From contig JAPUGN010000083.1 in NCBI GenBank assembly GCA_027298165.1, forward strand, positions 1 through 6,952: 6,952 nt of DNA, read 5' to 3'. The translations under genes and the position numbers were made by a program. The DNA is from Nitrospinota bacterium (lineage in GTDB: Bacteria > Nitrospinota > Nitrospinia > Nitrospinales > Nitrospinaceae). Positions 6,058 to 6,952 of the stretch are shown here, in pieces; position 1 is the first letter of the stretch; each line of letters opens with the position of its first letter. The notes under the pieces are model-generated. The model searched no databases and had not been told where the DNA came from. It saw only the letters and a list, made by a program, of their open reading frames with translations.

Positions 6058-6952
6058 ATGAATACATTTTCGAAAGTCCTGTTGAAAGCTTTCCTTTATC
6101 TTGCGATGGTCTGTTGGGTTCTGCCCCAGGCCCTCCAGGCCGAGGAGCAGAAATGGATCGCCAAGGGCGATCAGGCGGTCATGGACGGAAAACACGCAGA
6201 GGCGGAACAGTATTATGCCGAGGCCCTGAAGGCCGATCCCGAGAGCCCCAGAATTCTGCGCGCCCTGGCGGAGACCCAAATCGTCCTGAAAAAATACAAA
6301 GATGCAAAAGCGCTGATCGATGAAATTCTCGCCATGTCCCCATCCAATGGCAGGGATGTCCTGGTGTTTTTTAATGGAGAATCGCAGGGACTGGAAGCCG
6401 AACTGGTGGATGAGCTGGTGACCTCACCCCCGCGCACCAACGATAACATGCGCAACTATCTCGATAACAAAGGCGACGACCCCATTCCATATTACCGTTT
6501 ATTTTTCAAAAAGAAGGGGAAGATGGAGCTGGTGCCGCAGAAAGCGGTGCGTATCCGATACAAAGGCGTTCCGCGCCTTGTGTACGAACACATCAAGGAG
6601 TTGAATCGCGAAGTCAACAGGCACCTTATCGCCACGCAGGGCAGTCAGAAATCCGCCGAGATGGTGGCCCTCAAAGGCGGATGTTTCAAAATGGGCAGTG
6701 CCGAGGGCATGCCGGCGGAACAGCCGGCGCATGAGGTGTGCCTGTCGCCGTTTAAAATTGACAAGTTCGAGGTGACGCAGGCTGAATTTCAATCGGTGAT
6801 GGGCCTCGACAATCCTTCGCATTATTCCGGAGCGGACCTGCCGGTCGACAGCGCCACTTGGTTCGAAGCGGAAGGCTACTGCAAAAAACTGGGCAAGCGT
6901 CTGCCCACGGAAGCGGTATGGGAATTCGCCGCACGCGGCGGGACCACCACGA
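6058..6952 (+). CDS. Exported TPR and SUMF1/FGE-like domain protein, N-terminal 298 residues (runs off the right edge)
   Basis: The ATG at 6058 has AGGG nine bases upstream. Residues 1-28 look like a Sec signal peptide: lysines at 6 and 10, a hydrophobic stretch at 11-25, and likely cleavage after LQA at 28. Residues 32-99 contain about two TPR helical pairs (KGDQAVMDGKHAEAEQYYAEAL, then LAETQIVLKKYKDAKALIDEIL), usually protein-binding. Residues 100-200 are not recognised. From about 202 a formylglycine-generating-enzyme (FGE-sulfatase, SUMF1) fold begins: MVALKGGCFKMGS, FKIDKFEVTQAEF at 232-244, NPSHYSG, LPVDSATWFEAEGYCKKLGKR and LPTEAVWEFAARGG at 282-295. The cysteines that copper-dependent FGEs use for catalysis lie further toward the C-terminus, outside the window, so catalysis versus a non-enzymatic or binding role cannot be judged. 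It is probably periplasmic or surface exposed and monocistronic at its 5' end. Confidence 0.93.
   Translation, partial: MNTFSKVLLKAFLYLAMVCWVLPQALQAEEQKWIAKGDQAVMDGKHAEAEQYYAEALKADPESPRILRALAETQIVLKKYKDAKALIDEILAMSPSNGRDVLVFFNGESQGLEAELVDELVTSPPRTNDNMRNYLDNKGDDPIPYYRLFFKKKGKMELVPQKAVRIRYKGVPRLVYEHIKELNREVNRHLIATQGSQKSAEMVALKGGCFKMGSAEGMPAEQPAHEVCLSPFKIDKFEVTQAEFQSVMGLDNPSHYSGADLPVDSATWFEAEGYCKKLGKRLPTEAVWEFAARGGTTT

Noticed and set aside
1..6952. CRISPR arrays, tRNA or rRNA genes, insertion-sequence ends, and an RfaH ops/JUMPstart motif ahead of the sugar genes
   Set aside because: I looked on both strands and saw no repeat-spacer periodicity, cloverleaf, transposase or terminal repeats, and no GGCGGTAG element upstream of the minus-strand genes.

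Overview
The window carries five recognisable protein genes and one probable small one, all bacterial in style. Three of them, all on the minus strand, belong to nucleotide-sugar and surface-polysaccharide synthesis: the start of a dTDP-glucose 4,6-dehydratase (rmlB, running off the left edge), a DegT-type sugar aminotransferase, and a WbpA-type UDP-N-acetylglucosamine 6-dehydrogenase. A glutamine-dependent NAD+ synthetase (nadE) lies on the plus strand between rmlB and the aminotransferase. At the right edge is the start of an exported TPR plus formylglycine-generating-enzyme-like (SUMF1/FGE) protein on the plus strand. The signal peptide, O-antigen-type sugar genes and TPR-SUMF architecture suggest a Gram-negative, probably environmental bacterium. 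Nitrospinota or a deltaproteobacterium-like lineage would fit, but nothing here fixes the taxon.

Layout: 1-605 rmlB (minus, 5' part). 606-812 is a divergent control region with overlapping promoter-like boxes for rmlB and nadE. 813-2453 nadE, starting with TTG. 2454-2503 is a short convergent gap with no clear terminator. 2504-4030 aminotransferase (minus). 4031-4096 is a spacer with a small hairpin. 4097-5401 is the dehydrogenase (minus). 5402-5731 is a 330-base divergent gap holding inverted repeats that could form a structured leader RNA for the dehydrogenase. 5732-5890 is a lysine-rich 52-residue reading frame (plus). 5891-6057 holds a promoter-like sequence. 6058 to the end is the TPR-SUMF protein (plus).

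The dehydrogenase and aminotransferase are probably co-transcribed. In the known WbpA/WbpE route, the dehydrogenase oxidises UDP-GlcNAc to the uronic acid using NAD+, and a PLP aminotransferase later installs an amino group on a 3-keto intermediate. The intervening WbpB-like and acetyltransferase steps are not in the window. RmlB opens the separate dTDP-deoxysugar branch. NadE makes the NAD+ that the dehydrogenase spends and that RmlB uses as a bound cofactor, though the link may be only positional.

The two most unusual items are the aminotransferase, which has about 135 extra N-terminal residues resembling a PIN (VapC-like) nuclease domain with two of its acidic residues replaced, and the dehydrogenase leader. 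There, an 11-bp hairpin keeps its pairing through G-U wobbles only in the minus-strand transcript, and its loop is complementary to the bases just before the start codon, so an H-type pseudoknot is possible. Both are read by eye and need computation to confirm.
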